From contig CAYUIV010000002.1 in assembly GCA_964444925.1 (NCBI GenBank), positions 1-64,000 on the forward strand: a DNA stretch of 64,000 nt, read 5' to 3'. The notes under the pieces were generated by a model that saw nothing but the letters and a program-made list of their open reading frames with translations, was not told where the DNA came from and ran no database searches. Both the position numbers and the translations under genes were made by a program. Every line of letters begins with the position of its first letter. The stretch's first letter is position 1. Below are positions 26,242-34,611 of the stretch, one piece after another. Origin of the DNA: CAYUIV01 sp964444925. Its GTDB lineage: Bacteria > Pseudomonadota > Gammaproteobacteria > Diplorickettsiales > Diplorickettsiaceae.

Positions 26242-28131
26242 ATGGACGCTTCAAAAATGCACACAACGAGTACAACTGATACTTTAACCGTAAAGAAAAA
26301 GCAGTCACTTTATCAAAAATATCTTATTCACTATCTTGATCATTATCCCAAGATAATTCAAGTTATATTACCACTGTTAAACAATCGTTTTTTTAGACCG
26401 GATGTTTTCTGGCATGAAAAAAATTTATATCAACAAACTATTCCTCAAGCCTTTCCTGATATTGACTTATATCTGCGATGGTTCAAAAGAAATGAAAAAG
26501 CTTCTAAAACAATGATGATCGACCCTAATATTTTAGAAACATGGCAAGCGATTATAAAGTTACATCAGTTATTTGATAATATTTTTGATAAGATTACTCA
26601 AAATAACACTTTTCCTCAAAATAGCATTCTTATTCAAAAGGTAAAAGATCTTCATTTAACAATAAAGCAAAACCGGTTTTTAAGATCACAAGATACGTTT
26701 TCTATCTTTACCGTATCATTAGATAATCTTTTATCTTACCAACTGTACCAAGCGTGGAAACAACAACGACTTAATTTGCTAACATGCGTAGAACAGTTAG
26801 AAATTTTTAAATATTACTCTTTTTCAATTGATAAAATAATGAAATGCCTTTATAAAATGCATGATACACATTTAGAAATAGAGAAATTAGATATTGCTCA
26901 GTATCAAGACAATAATAGGATCTTCAAAATTTATCAAAACAGTTTAACGTTGTTTGAAACGCAAGCACTTCAAATACAACCTCACCTATCTTGTGAAGAG
27001 GAGAAAAACTTTGCATATTGGAAATTACTTTTACAATGGGAAAAGATAAAAAATCAATTCTCCACTGTTATTCAAGAACACACTTACGTAACTGGATTTA
27101 ATTCTATAGATGGCATTTTTGGATATCAAAGAAACAACACAGAAATAGCGTCTATTTTGGGAAATTTTATGCAAGTTACGCTTCAAATAGGAAAGTTTGT
27201 TCATTTTTTTACAGATAAAGTACAAAAGCAATATTTATTCTTTGTAAACTGGTTGGAAAAAACAGTGATTACACTTTTTTACAAAGATTTATTGCATCAA
27301 CTGATTTACTGGACAGATAAATGGTTATATATCACAGCTTCGCTCGAGTACAGCTGTCAAAAATGGAAAGACTTGACACACAACTCACATTTACTACAAC
27401 ACACAATACATATGCGAAGGAAAATACTTGCCGAATGCATCAAACAAATTACGGCACTTTTTAAAATTATTCCAGTTCGTTCCTTAACTTCGCTTGAAAA
27501 AAGTAACATCAATAGCTTAACACAGAGTTTATGCATCAATACTATCACCGCCGAAACACTACTTAATCATTATGTAAAAGAAAAAAATAATCAGTACAAC
27601 AATGCTATTTGTTCTATTGAATGGTTGAGAAGCGAAGTATTGCCAGTACTTTCTAAAAAACTAGCTAAAGATACTAGCGACAGCTTATATGAGCAATTTT
27701 ATCTCATTGATCTTTTGAACAAAAGTATCAATACGTTAGAGAATTTAACAATTTATTTAAGGTATTTCTGTTCAACTATTTCTTTAAATATAAACTTACC
27801 ACAACTGAAAGAAAATATTAGAGAAATAGAAAATAGCATAGACCTTACTCCTTGCTATTTTCCAGTCAGTGAGCCACAACGTAGCATACAGTATTCAAAG
27901 TTAGCGCTTGCATACAGTATTTTTACGCAAGCTCATGAAAATGCCCTGTTACGAAAGACAATTTACGCACACAAAAAAAGTTTTTTGCCACCTTTACAAT
28001 GTCAATTGAAAACAAACGATGTCAATGTCGTGACGTTTACAAATGCTTTAACTCGGCAAACTTTAAAGAGAAAATTAGCTTTAAAAACCGATTCAAAAAC
28101 GTTGCAGAGAAATAACTACTTTTATTCGTAA
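26242..28131 (+). CDS. Large protein of unknown function, candidate effector
   Basis: A 629-residue protein in which I recognise no family. It is rich in Leu, Ile, Lys, Gln and Tyr, predicted almost wholly helical, and has no signal peptide or clear membrane span. The first 20 residues are polar (Thr/Ser/Lys), and the C-terminus is basic (LKRKLALKTDSKTLQRNNYF core). A -35/-10-like pair (TTGACA, 18 bp, TTTAAT) occurs about 165-190 bp upstream. The size, helical nature, lack of homology and Dot/Icm genes nearby fit an injected effector, but this is inference. Standing alone between ygfZ and a tRNA, it may have been gained at the tRNA. Confidence 0.7.
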   Translation: MDASKMHTTSTTDTLTVKKKQSLYQKYLIHYLDHYPKIIQVILPLLNNRFFRPDVFWHEKNLYQQTIPQAFPDIDLYLRWFKRNEKASKTMMIDPNILETWQAIIKLHQLFDNIFDKITQNNTFPQNSILIQKVKDLHLTIKQNRFLRSQDTFSIFTVSLDNLLSYQLYQAWKQQRLNLLTCVEQLEIFKYYSFSIDKIMKCLYKMHDTHLEIEKLDIAQYQDNNRIFKIYQNSLTLFETQALQIQPHLSCEEEKNFAYWKLLLQWEKIKNQFSTVIQEHTYVTGFNSIDGIFGYQRNNTEIASILGNFMQVTLQIGKFVHFFTDKVQKQYLFFVNWLEKTVITLFYKDLLHQLIYWTDKWLYITASLEYSCQKWKDLTHNSHLLQHTIHMRRKILAECIKQITALFKIIPVRSLTSLEKSNINSLTQSLCINTITAETLLNHYVKEKNNQYNNAICSIEWLRSEVLPVLSKKLAKDTSDSLYEQFYLIDLLNKSINTLENLTIYLRYFCSTISLNINLPQLKENIREIENSIDLTPCYFPVSEPQRSIQYSKLALAYSIFTQAHENALLRKTIYAHKKSFLPPLQCQLKTNDVNVVTFTNALTRQTLKRKLALKTDSKTLQRNNYFYS

Positions 28132-28149
28132 ATAGGTCTAAAACAAAGA

Positions 28150-28222
28150 TGGGCCCGCTAGGATTCGAACCTAGGACCAACAGATTATGAGTCTACTGCT
28201 CTAACCACTGAGCTACGAGCCC
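28150..28222 (-). tRNA. tRNA with anticodon CAT, probably Ile2 (or elongator Met)
   Basis: A 73-nt cloverleaf on the minus strand: acceptor GGGCTCG/CGGGCCC, D-arm AGCTCAGTGGTTAGAGC, anticodon loop CTCATAA and T-arm CTAGG-TTCGAAT-CCTAG. The G1-C72 pair excludes the initiator. The GTGGTTAGAGCAG and ACTCATAATC context resembles tRNA-Ile2, whose CAT is lysidine-modified by TilS, more than elongator tRNA-Met. No CCA is encoded. Confidence 0.9.
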
Positions 28223-28388
28223 TTCATTTAAACTTATCATAATGCTTTACAAAAGAATGACAAGTAGACTGAGGATTGAAAGTTATACGAGTACAGTATA
28301 GAATGCCTAGAACGTTTGTAAATAGTTCACATACGACAATTTTTACTACATAATAACGGTTTATCAATTCACTTAGGAGAATAATGCT

Positions 28389-28865
28389 ATGCGTGCTTTT
28401 TTAGATGAGTACAGAATACTAGAACAAAAATATCCATCTTCTAGTCGAACACTACGTGCAATTGTAGGCACTTCTTTTGTCCTTAACCTCCTTTTAATTG
28501 GCGGTATGATTTACCAAAATCGCTACGTTTTAAGAGCGAAAGAAGAAAGAATTGTTAATACAGTGCAACAAGAGATGCACACTTTGGAAAATAAACTAGA
28601 AGATTTTAGTCATTCTGCAAAAAAAAATCTGCAGCGTGCCAAAGAGGGGACAGAAAAACGAGTGGAAAGAGCAGCAAACACGGCTGAGCAAAAAGCAAAA
28701 GAAGTGCAAGAAGCACTTCCATCAAAAAACGAAGCTAAGAGAAAAGCACAGGCTGTAAAAGAAACAGTGAAGCAGGATGCACAAACCACAACAAATGATG
28801 TTAAAAAAGCTGCAAAAACAGAAAAACCTGAACCTGCAAAAAAAGGTTGGTTTAGTAGAAACTAG
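28389..28865 (+). CDS. Membrane-anchored Lys/Ala/Glu-rich coiled-coil protein
   Basis: A 158-residue protein. Residues 1-22 are cytosolic and polar, about 23-43 form one membrane span (TSFVLNLLLIGGMIY), and about 50-145 form a highly charged Ala/Lys/Glu helix of apolipoprotein or LEA-like heptad character, ending with a Lys/Pro-rich tail (EKPEPAKKGWFSRN). AGGAG lies 8 bp before the ATG. No family is recognised; the function could be structural at the envelope or nucleic-acid binding. It converges on serS with a 20-bp gap. Confidence 0.8.
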   Translation: MRAFLDEYRILEQKYPSSSRTLRAIVGTSFVLNLLLIGGMIYQNRYVLRAKEERIVNTVQQEMHTLENKLEDFSHSAKKNLQRAKEGTEKRVERAANTAEQKAKEVQEALPSKNEAKRKAQAVKETVKQDAQTTTNDVKKAAKTEKPEPAKKGWFSRN

Positions 28866-28885
28866 TTTCTTAAGCCGCATAGCAC

Positions 28886-30175
28886 TTAAGGATCAATCCA
28901 TTGCACATCGCCCATATAAGGGCGTAGTGCATCAGGAACTTTAATTTGTCCATTTGGTTGCTGGTAATTTTCAAGTATTGCAACTAAAGTTCGTCCTACG
29001 GCAAGTCCCGATCCATTCAATGTGTGTAGCCAGTCCGATTGTTTTTTTTTCAAACAGCGCCATTTTGCTTTCAACCTTCTTGCTTGGAAATCACCCATAT
29101 CGCTACAAGAAGAAATTTCTCGAAAGCAGCGTTGGCTAGGAAGCCATACTTCTATATCGTAAGTTTTTTTAGCTGCAAAACCCAAATCTTTTGTGCACAA
29201 TGCTTGCACTCGGTAAGGTAAAACAAGCCGTTGTAAAAGATTCTCAGCAACTTGTGTTAACGATTCAAGCGCCTGCGTTGCTTGTGTTTTCGTAACAAAC
29301 TGTACTAATTCTACTTTTTCAAATTGGTGTTGACGTATCAATCCTTTCACATCTTGACCGTAAGAACCTGCTTCACTTCTAAAACAAGGTGTGACGGCTA
29401 CGTATTTTTTGGGTAGTTGGGAATGCTCGAAAAGTTGATGACGTGCTAAGTTAGTTAAAGGCACTTCGCCTGTTGGAATTAAATAAAAGTTATTAGGTTT
29501 AGTTAATTGAAATAAATCGGCCGAAAAATTGGGTAACTGCCCTGTTGCTTGTAGACTACTTGCATTGACAATATAAGGCACGGCAATCTCTTCATAGCCA
29601 TTTTCTTGTGTATGTATATCTAACATCCATTGAATCAATGCCCGGTGTAATCTTGCAATTGAGCCACGCAACACGACAAAACGGCTACTTGTCATAGAAG
29701 CAGCACGTTCAAAATCCATGGAATGTGTTTTAGCTGTTAACTGCGTATGATCTTTTACAGGAAAGGAAAAAGCATTTGGTTTACCCCAAGTGCGTAACGT
29801 GACGTTGTCTACAAATGATTCACCAACAGGCGTTGATTCACTGGGTATATTAGGTATACGCAATAAGAATTGCTCTAGCGTTTTCCGTGTTTCATCAAAT
29901 GCTTTGGTGTATTGTAACAATTCTTTTTTAATTGCACGATTTTTTTCTAATTGTGTTTCAATCGCATGTTTTTCATGTGGGTCATTGCGTTTTAGTTCTT
30001 CAAAAACGGTTTCTTGTTGATGCATTTGATGCTGCAATAATTCTATCTTCTGCTGAAGCGTTTTACGATTTTTGTCCAAGGCGGTAAACTGATGATGGTC
30101 TAATATAAAACCACGAGTCTTAAGTATTTCTTTGACCTGATCTAATTTATGTCGTAAATTTTTCAAATCTAACAT
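28886..30175 (-). CDS. serS: Seryl-tRNA synthetase
   Basis: A 429-residue class II synthetase that charges tRNA-Ser. An N-terminal coiled-coil arm (about residues 30-105) grips the tRNA, followed by the catalytic domain with motif 2 (CFRSEAGSYGQD) and motif 3 (NGSGLAVGRTLVAILENYQ, ending in the invariant Arg). Length is standard. It is divergent from folD, 29 bp apart. One cognate tRNA, tRNA-Ser(GGA), is at 57891-57981. Confidence 0.97.
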   Translation of the reverse strand: MLDLKNLRHKLDQVKEILKTRGFILDHHQFTALDKNRKTLQQKIELLQHQMHQQETVFEELKRNDPHEKHAIETQLEKNRAIKKELLQYTKAFDETRKTLEQFLLRIPNIPSESTPVGESFVDNVTLRTWGKPNAFSFPVKDHTQLTAKTHSMDFERAASMTSSRFVVLRGSIARLHRALIQWMLDIHTQENGYEEIAVPYIVNASSLQATGQLPNFSADLFQLTKPNNFYLIPTGEVPLTNLARHQLFEHSQLPKKYVAVTPCFRSEAGSYGQDVKGLIRQHQFEKVELVQFVTKTQATQALESLTQVAENLLQRLVLPYRVQALCTKDLGFAAKKTYDIEVWLPSQRCFREISSCSDMGDFQARRLKAKWRCLKKKQSDWLHTLNGSGLAVGRTLVAILENYQQPNGQIKVPDALRPYMGDVQWIDP

Positions 30176-30204
30176 ATAGTAAGCGATGTAAAATTCTTAT
30201 AATA

Positions 30205-31062
30205 ATGCGCACTAATACTTTTTTACTGCATAGCCGATCACTTGCAAACACGATTCAAAGCAAGTTGCAGCATCTCATTGCGAATCAAAAAGCGCAAGGT
30301 TTAAGACCACCAGGTCTTGCAATGATTTTAGTTGGCAAAGACCCTGCTTCAACGATTTATGTACGCCATAAGCAACGTATTTGTGAAAAGATCGGTATGT
30401 ACTCAACAGTTTTTCACCAACCCGATACCTTTTCTCAGCATGCGTTATTAGAAATGATTACTAGGCTGAATCAAACCACAACAGTAGATGGCATCTTGGT
30501 ACAACTTCCGCTACCTCGCACTATTGAGGTGTCTTATATTCTAGATGCCATTGATCCAATGAAAGACGTGGATGGATTTCACCCGAATAATATTGGAAGA
30601 TTAACGCAAGCAAGACCTATATTTCGTGCCTGCACACCCTATGGTATTATGCAGCTATTACACACTTTGCCCATTCGTTTATCGGGATTACATGCAGTTA
30701 TTGTAGGCGCTTCTAACATTGTAGGCAAGCCCATGGCATTAGAGCTATTGCAAGCAGGGTGTACCGTTAGTATTTGTCATAGTCAAACCAAAAATCTTGC
30801 TTTTCACGTACAGCAAGCAGATCTTTTAATCAGTGCTGTTGGAAAAGCAAAACTGATTCAAAGTAACTGGATTAAATTTAATGCTATTGTTATAGATGCA
30901 GGCATTAATCGTGATGCAGAAGGCCTGATAACAGGCGATATAGATTTTTTGACTGCAAAAGAGCGTGCTTACGCCATCACACCTGTCCCAGGCGGAGTAG
31001 GACCCATGACAGTTACTGCATTAATGCAAAATACGTGGACAGCCTATCAAATGCAAATATAG
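30205..31062 (+). CDS. folD: Methylenetetrahydrofolate dehydrogenase/cyclohydrolase FolD
   Basis: A 285-residue bifunctional enzyme of one-carbon metabolism. It has VGKDPASTIYVRHKQ with the catalytic Lys and Tyr region, DGILVQLPLP, KDVDGFHP, and the NADP-site GASNIVGKPMALEL, closing with TPVPGGVGPMTVTAL. It supplies formyl-tetrahydrofolate for purines and initiator tRNA. murE follows after 10 bp. Confidence 0.97.
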   Translation: MRTNTFLLHSRSLANTIQSKLQHLIANQKAQGLRPPGLAMILVGKDPASTIYVRHKQRICEKIGMYSTVFHQPDTFSQHALLEMITRLNQTTTVDGILVQLPLPRTIEVSYILDAIDPMKDVDGFHPNNIGRLTQARPIFRACTPYGIMQLLHTLPIRLSGLHAVIVGASNIVGKPMALELLQAGCTVSICHSQTKNLAFHVQQADLLISAVGKAKLIQSNWIKFNAIVIDAGINRDAEGLITGDIDFLTAKERAYAITPVPGGVGPMTVTALMQNTWTAYQMQI

Positions 31063-31072
31063 TATCGTCACC

Positions 31073-32593
31073 ATGAATTTAAACGCATTGCTACAACCTT
31101 TTGTGACTTTACAAATACATTTAAACCTTCAAGTCACTGGTTTAAGTCAAGACAGTCGTCATCTTAAAAAAGGAGAAGTATTTTTTGCATTCCCAGGTAC
31201 GGCAAGCGATGGACGATTATATATGCAAGATGCATTTAAAAAAGGTGCAGTTGCCATCGTCATAGAAGCGCATAATCAAGCACTGTTTAAGCGTCCCTCG
31301 TTTTCTATTCCTGTGATTCCTCTTCTACATTTAAGTCAAAAACTGAGTGCAATCGCTGCACGCTTTTATGGTTATCCTGCAGAAAAAATGCAGATTATTG
31401 GTGTGACAGGAACGAATGGAAAAACCTCCTGTACGCATTTTTTAGCTGCTGCCCTTGCAAAAGTAAATCGACGCTGTGGCGTCATTGGTGGACTACGTCA
31501 TTGTCTTTACACGCGAACCCAAATGATTACGTTACCTAAACACAATTCTTTGACTACTGCAAGTGCGATTGAAGTACAATATCTGCTTACAGAATTTAAG
31601 AAACGCAATACACAAATTGTAATTATTGAAGCCTCTTCTCATGGTTTACTACAGCATCGACTGCAAGCAGTGCCTTTCCAAATTGCAGCATTTACTAACC
31701 TAAGTCATGATCACTTAGATTATCATCACAATTACGGCAATTATGCTAACGCTAAAAAGATTCTTTTTCAGCAACCAACTGTGCAGTGGGCCATACTTAA
31801 TATTGATGATGCGATAGGTTTTCAATGGCAATCTGAATTTCAAAAAACACATCAAGTTTATACTTATTCTAGTACACCGGGAACATTTTCCCAAGGATCA
31901 CATTGTCGTGTGTATGGTGTTACAGCAAATCTTAAGGGTATCACAGCAACATTAGAAACACCTTGGGGCACAAATACTTTTCATAATCCTTTTTTACTTG
32001 GACAATTCAACGTCAATAATCTCTTGTTAGTTGTGACTATCATGGGTATTTTACATATCCCTTTTCACCAAATTCTAACAAGTATCCAAATTTTGAAACC
32101 CATTACTGGTCGTATGCAGCAACTGATACCTTTTACTTCAAAAAAAGGCCCGCGGGTAATAATTGATTATGCACATACGCCTGATGCATTGAAGAAAGTT
32201 TTATCTTTTCTAAAACCGTTGACAGTCGGTCGATTATGGTGTGTTTTTGGTTGTGGCGGAGACCGTGACGTTAACAAAAGAGCTCACATGGGACGTATTG
32301 CTACTCAATATTCAGATCATGTCATCGTAACACAAGATAATTCACGTTTTGAAAAAAGTGAGCAAATCTTTCAAGAAATTTTATCTGGTGTACTTTCGTC
32401 TACAGCAACTGTCTCTGTAATAACAGATAGAGCCAAAGCCATAAAAATCGCTATTTATAAGGCAGCCCCTCAAGATATGATACTGATTGCTGGTAAGGGC
32501 CATGAAAACTATCAAATCATTGAAGGAATGACTCATTATTTCAGTGATATTGAGACTGCACAACAAATACTTTTAGACTATTGTGTGAATTGA
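31073..32593 (+). CDS. murE: UDP-MurNAc-tripeptide synthetase MurE
   Basis: A 506-residue Mur ligase that adds the third amino acid to the peptidoglycan stem peptide. The ATP loop GVTGTNGKTSC, the NLSHDHLDYH region and the C-terminal domain are present. In the amino-acid-binding motif, normally DNPR for meso-diaminopimelate enzymes, this protein reads DNSR (residues 422-425): the selective Arg is kept but Pro is replaced by Ser. Together with dapF in the window, this supports a DAP-type wall. It stands without murF or mraY beside it, unlike the usual dcw cluster. Confidence 0.95.
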   Translation: MNLNALLQPFVTLQIHLNLQVTGLSQDSRHLKKGEVFFAFPGTASDGRLYMQDAFKKGAVAIVIEAHNQALFKRPSFSIPVIPLLHLSQKLSAIAARFYGYPAEKMQIIGVTGTNGKTSCTHFLAAALAKVNRRCGVIGGLRHCLYTRTQMITLPKHNSLTTASAIEVQYLLTEFKKRNTQIVIIEASSHGLLQHRLQAVPFQIAAFTNLSHDHLDYHHNYGNYANAKKILFQQPTVQWAILNIDDAIGFQWQSEFQKTHQVYTYSSTPGTFSQGSHCRVYGVTANLKGITATLETPWGTNTFHNPFLLGQFNVNNLLLVVTIMGILHIPFHQILTSIQILKPITGRMQQLIPFTSKKGPRVIIDYAHTPDALKKVLSFLKPLTVGRLWCVFGCGGDRDVNKRAHMGRIATQYSDHVIVTQDNSRFEKSEQIFQEILSGVLSSTATVSVITDRAKAIKIAIYKAAPQDMILIAGKGHENYQIIEGMTHYFSDIETAQQILLDYCVN

Positions 32594-32603
32594 AAGCCAT
32601 GTT

Positions 32604-32708
32604 CTATTTAGGTTTTGGCGGGGGTTTTGGTTTAGGTACACCGGTTGAATCGTAAGCGCCGCGCCCTTCGTTGACAGGAGCTTCTCCAAAAAAAGTATAA
32701 GATGCCAT
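32604..32708 (-). CDS. 34-residue small protein with Pro/Lys tail
   Basis: A short gene seen on the minus strand: ATG at 32708, 34 codons, TAG at 32604. The product begins MASYTFFGEAPVNEGRGAYD and ends with the alternating VPKPKPPPKPK tail. AAAGGA sits about 8 bp before the ATG, ideal for translation. It is convergent with murE (10-bp gap) and downstream of dciA on the same strand. I know no family for it. The clean ribosome site and non-random composition support a real gene. Confidence 0.6.
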   Translation of the reverse strand: MASYTFFGEAPVNEGRGAYDSTGVPKPKPPPKPK

Positions 32709-32818
32709 ATAAATTTTCCTTTATAAAAATATGAGCACTATAGAAAAATTCTATCAAATAAACATCGTTGTATTTAACGGTCGAAAAAAATACAGTATTG
32801 TGTGCAAAAAAAAATAAT

Positions 32819-33235
32819 TTAACTTTTCTTTGCAAGACGTAAAATAGCAGTTTTTAAGCTAGTATTTTTAATTGTGTTTGCGAGGGCGTACAGTAACTGC
32901 TGATTTTCAACAGAGAGCGAAATCACAAACTTTTTAGCTTGCATCATGGGGTAGTATCGTGGCTTTGATTGTATATACACTTTTATCGTTTCAAGATGTT
33001 GAAAAACAGAATATTTTTTCAATTGTACAATCAAGACAAACGACTCGTATTGTAAACGGCTTGCCCAAGCTGCATTGGTTACTTCTACAATTAGCGTACC
33101 TTCACGAAAATTAGCTACCCACGTTTGGTTTCTAAGGGGTGCATGTACTGTTTTTTGCCATAATTGATTTACAATAGAAAGTGCATCTATTTTTTTTTGT
33201 AAGTACTCAACGTATTTTGAAGATATAATGGCCAT
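32819..33235 (-). CDS. dciA: DciA-like helicase loader (DUF721)
   Basis: A 138-residue protein of the DUF721/DciA family. The typical core, a short strand-rich stretch (NFREGTLIVEVTNAAWASRLQYES, core GTLIVEVTNAAWASRLQ, about residues 43-66), is present. DciA loads the replicative helicase DnaB at the origin in most bacteria lacking the phage-derived DnaC. Its presence with dnaA in this window is consistent with an ordinary initiation pathway. It is divergent from ubiK. Confidence 0.75.
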   Translation of the reverse strand: MAIISSKYVEYLQKKIDALSIVNQLWQKTVHAPLRNQTWVANFREGTLIVEVTNAAWASRLQYESFVLIVQLKKYSVFQHLETIKVYIQSKPRYYPMMQAKKFVISLSVENQQLLYALANTIKNTSLKTAILRLAKKS

Positions 33236-33332
33236 TTTTCAAACTGTTTAAATCATCGTCCTGCATCTTTTTCCAAAATATGATATTTTACTCACTTACT
33301 TTAAATTATTAGCTTCTTTAAATGCAACTGCT

Positions 33333-33602
33333 ATGCTAACTTATCATTTAATTCAAGATATTGCTGACACGTTGAGTGAGTACATGCCTGCAGAAATCAA
33401 AGAGGCCAAAGAAGCTGTTGTCAAGAACGCTAAAGCAATTTTAGAATCAAAATTAAGTGAAAGTACGGTCACTCGTACAGAATTTGATGCATTGCAACGC
33501 ATGTTATCCAAAAATAGAGCACAGTTGATGTTACTTGAGCAAAAAGTTATTGCATTGGAGCAACGTTTACAAGCAGCGATGAAGACAGATCTTAAAAATT
33601 AA
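33333..33602 (+). CDS. ubiK: Ubiquinone biosynthesis accessory factor UbiK
   Basis: An 89-residue small helical protein of the BMFP/YqiC family. The N-terminal amphipathic part is followed by TRTEFDALQRMLSKNRAQL and a leucine-rich C-terminal coiled coil (LLEQKVIALEQRL), the family hallmark. UbiK acts with UbiJ in the soluble ubiquinone-synthesis complex. Other ubiquinone genes in the window are ubiH and coq7. Confidence 0.87.
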   Translation: MLTYHLIQDIADTLSEYMPAEIKEAKEAVVKNAKAILESKLSESTVTRTEFDALQRMLSKNRAQLMLLEQKVIALEQRLQAAMKTDLKN

Positions 33603-33612
33603 CTGTGTGATT

Positions 33613-34611
33613 TTAAAGATTTTTCGATAGCCAATGAGAGTTATATAACTTGCTAACATATTTCATACCGTGATCGGGTAAAATGGTCGCGATTCGAATA
33701 GGACGTTTTGCATTTTTCATCACTTGTAATGCACCCCATACATTTGCACCACTAGAAGGCCCGGCAATAATCCCACGTTTTGTTAATTTTTCTGCGGTTT
33801 CAAAAGCTACTTTATCTTGAAACTGCATTACCTCGTCGATTACCGAGAAATCAATGGCTTCAGTCATATGATCTTCTCCTGCACCTTCTACTTTCGAAGC
33901 AAAAATTTGATCTACCTTTGGTAATTTTTTGTCTGTAAATAATGAATGATAAACAGAACCAACGGGGTCAAGCGCAATAACTCGAATTTCAGAATTCTTT
34001 TCTTTAAGATAGCGACCTATTCCTGAAATTGTTCCTCCACTTCCTGCCACACTGACGAAAACGTCAAGATTACCTTGCATTTGTGACCAAATTTCAGGGC
34101 CTGTGGTGTGGTAATGTGCATTTATGTTTTCTTTATTATGGTATTGATTAATATAAAAACTGTTAGGCAAGGTTTGAGAGAGTGTTTTGGCAACATTAAC
34201 ATAGTGCTGCGGCGATTTAATAGAAACTTGACTTGGCATAACATGTACGGTTGCATTTAAAGCACGTAACATGGATTGCTTTTCTTGACTGACGCGATCT
34301 GGAATAGTGAGTACCGCGCGATATCCTTTTAATGCAGCAATCATGGCCACAGCAGCGCCTGTATTACCTGAAGTGCTTTCAATTAAGATATCTCCTGACT
34401 TTAACTGATGACGTTTTTCTGCTTGTTCAACAATATAAGCAACAATTCTATCTTTGATACTACCTGTTGGATTTAAAAACTCGCATTTTGCCCAAATAAA
34501 TTGTTCTGCTTTAAAGTCAAAAGGAGGTAGTTGAATTAAAGGGGTATGCCCAATATGGGCAAGTAGCGTGCAAGGGCCGTCAATCAAATGTTCGTTGACC
34601 ATCCGGTGCAT
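33613..34611 (-). CDS. PLP-dependent cystathionine beta-synthase / cysteine synthase
   Basis: A 332-residue fold-type II PLP enzyme. The PLP lysine lies in NPTGSIKDRI, the substrate loop is STSGNTGAAVA, and the phosphate-binding loop is SVAGSGGTISGIGR. DPVGS and EGAGEDHMT resemble cystathionine beta-synthase more than plain CysK, but the C-terminal regulatory CBS domains are missing. It would make cystathionine or cysteine from serine derivatives. Its start overlaps the sucD end by 28 bp (an in-frame ATG at 34602 shortens this to 19). Confidence 0.85.
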   Translation of the reverse strand: MHRMVNEHLIDGPCTLLAHIGHTPLIQLPPFDFKAEQFIWAKCEFLNPTGSIKDRIVAYIVEQAEKRHQLKSGDILIESTSGNTGAAVAMIAALKGYRAVLTIPDRVSQEKQSMLRALNATVHVMPSQVSIKSPQHYVNVAKTLSQTLPNSFYINQYHNKENINAHYHTTGPEIWSQMQGNLDVFVSVAGSGGTISGIGRYLKEKNSEIRVIALDPVGSVYHSLFTDKKLPKVDQIFASKVEGAGEDHMTEAIDFSVIDEVMQFQDKVAFETAEKLTKRGIIAGPSSGANVWGALQVMKNAKRPIRIATILPDHGMKYVSKLYNSHWLSKNL

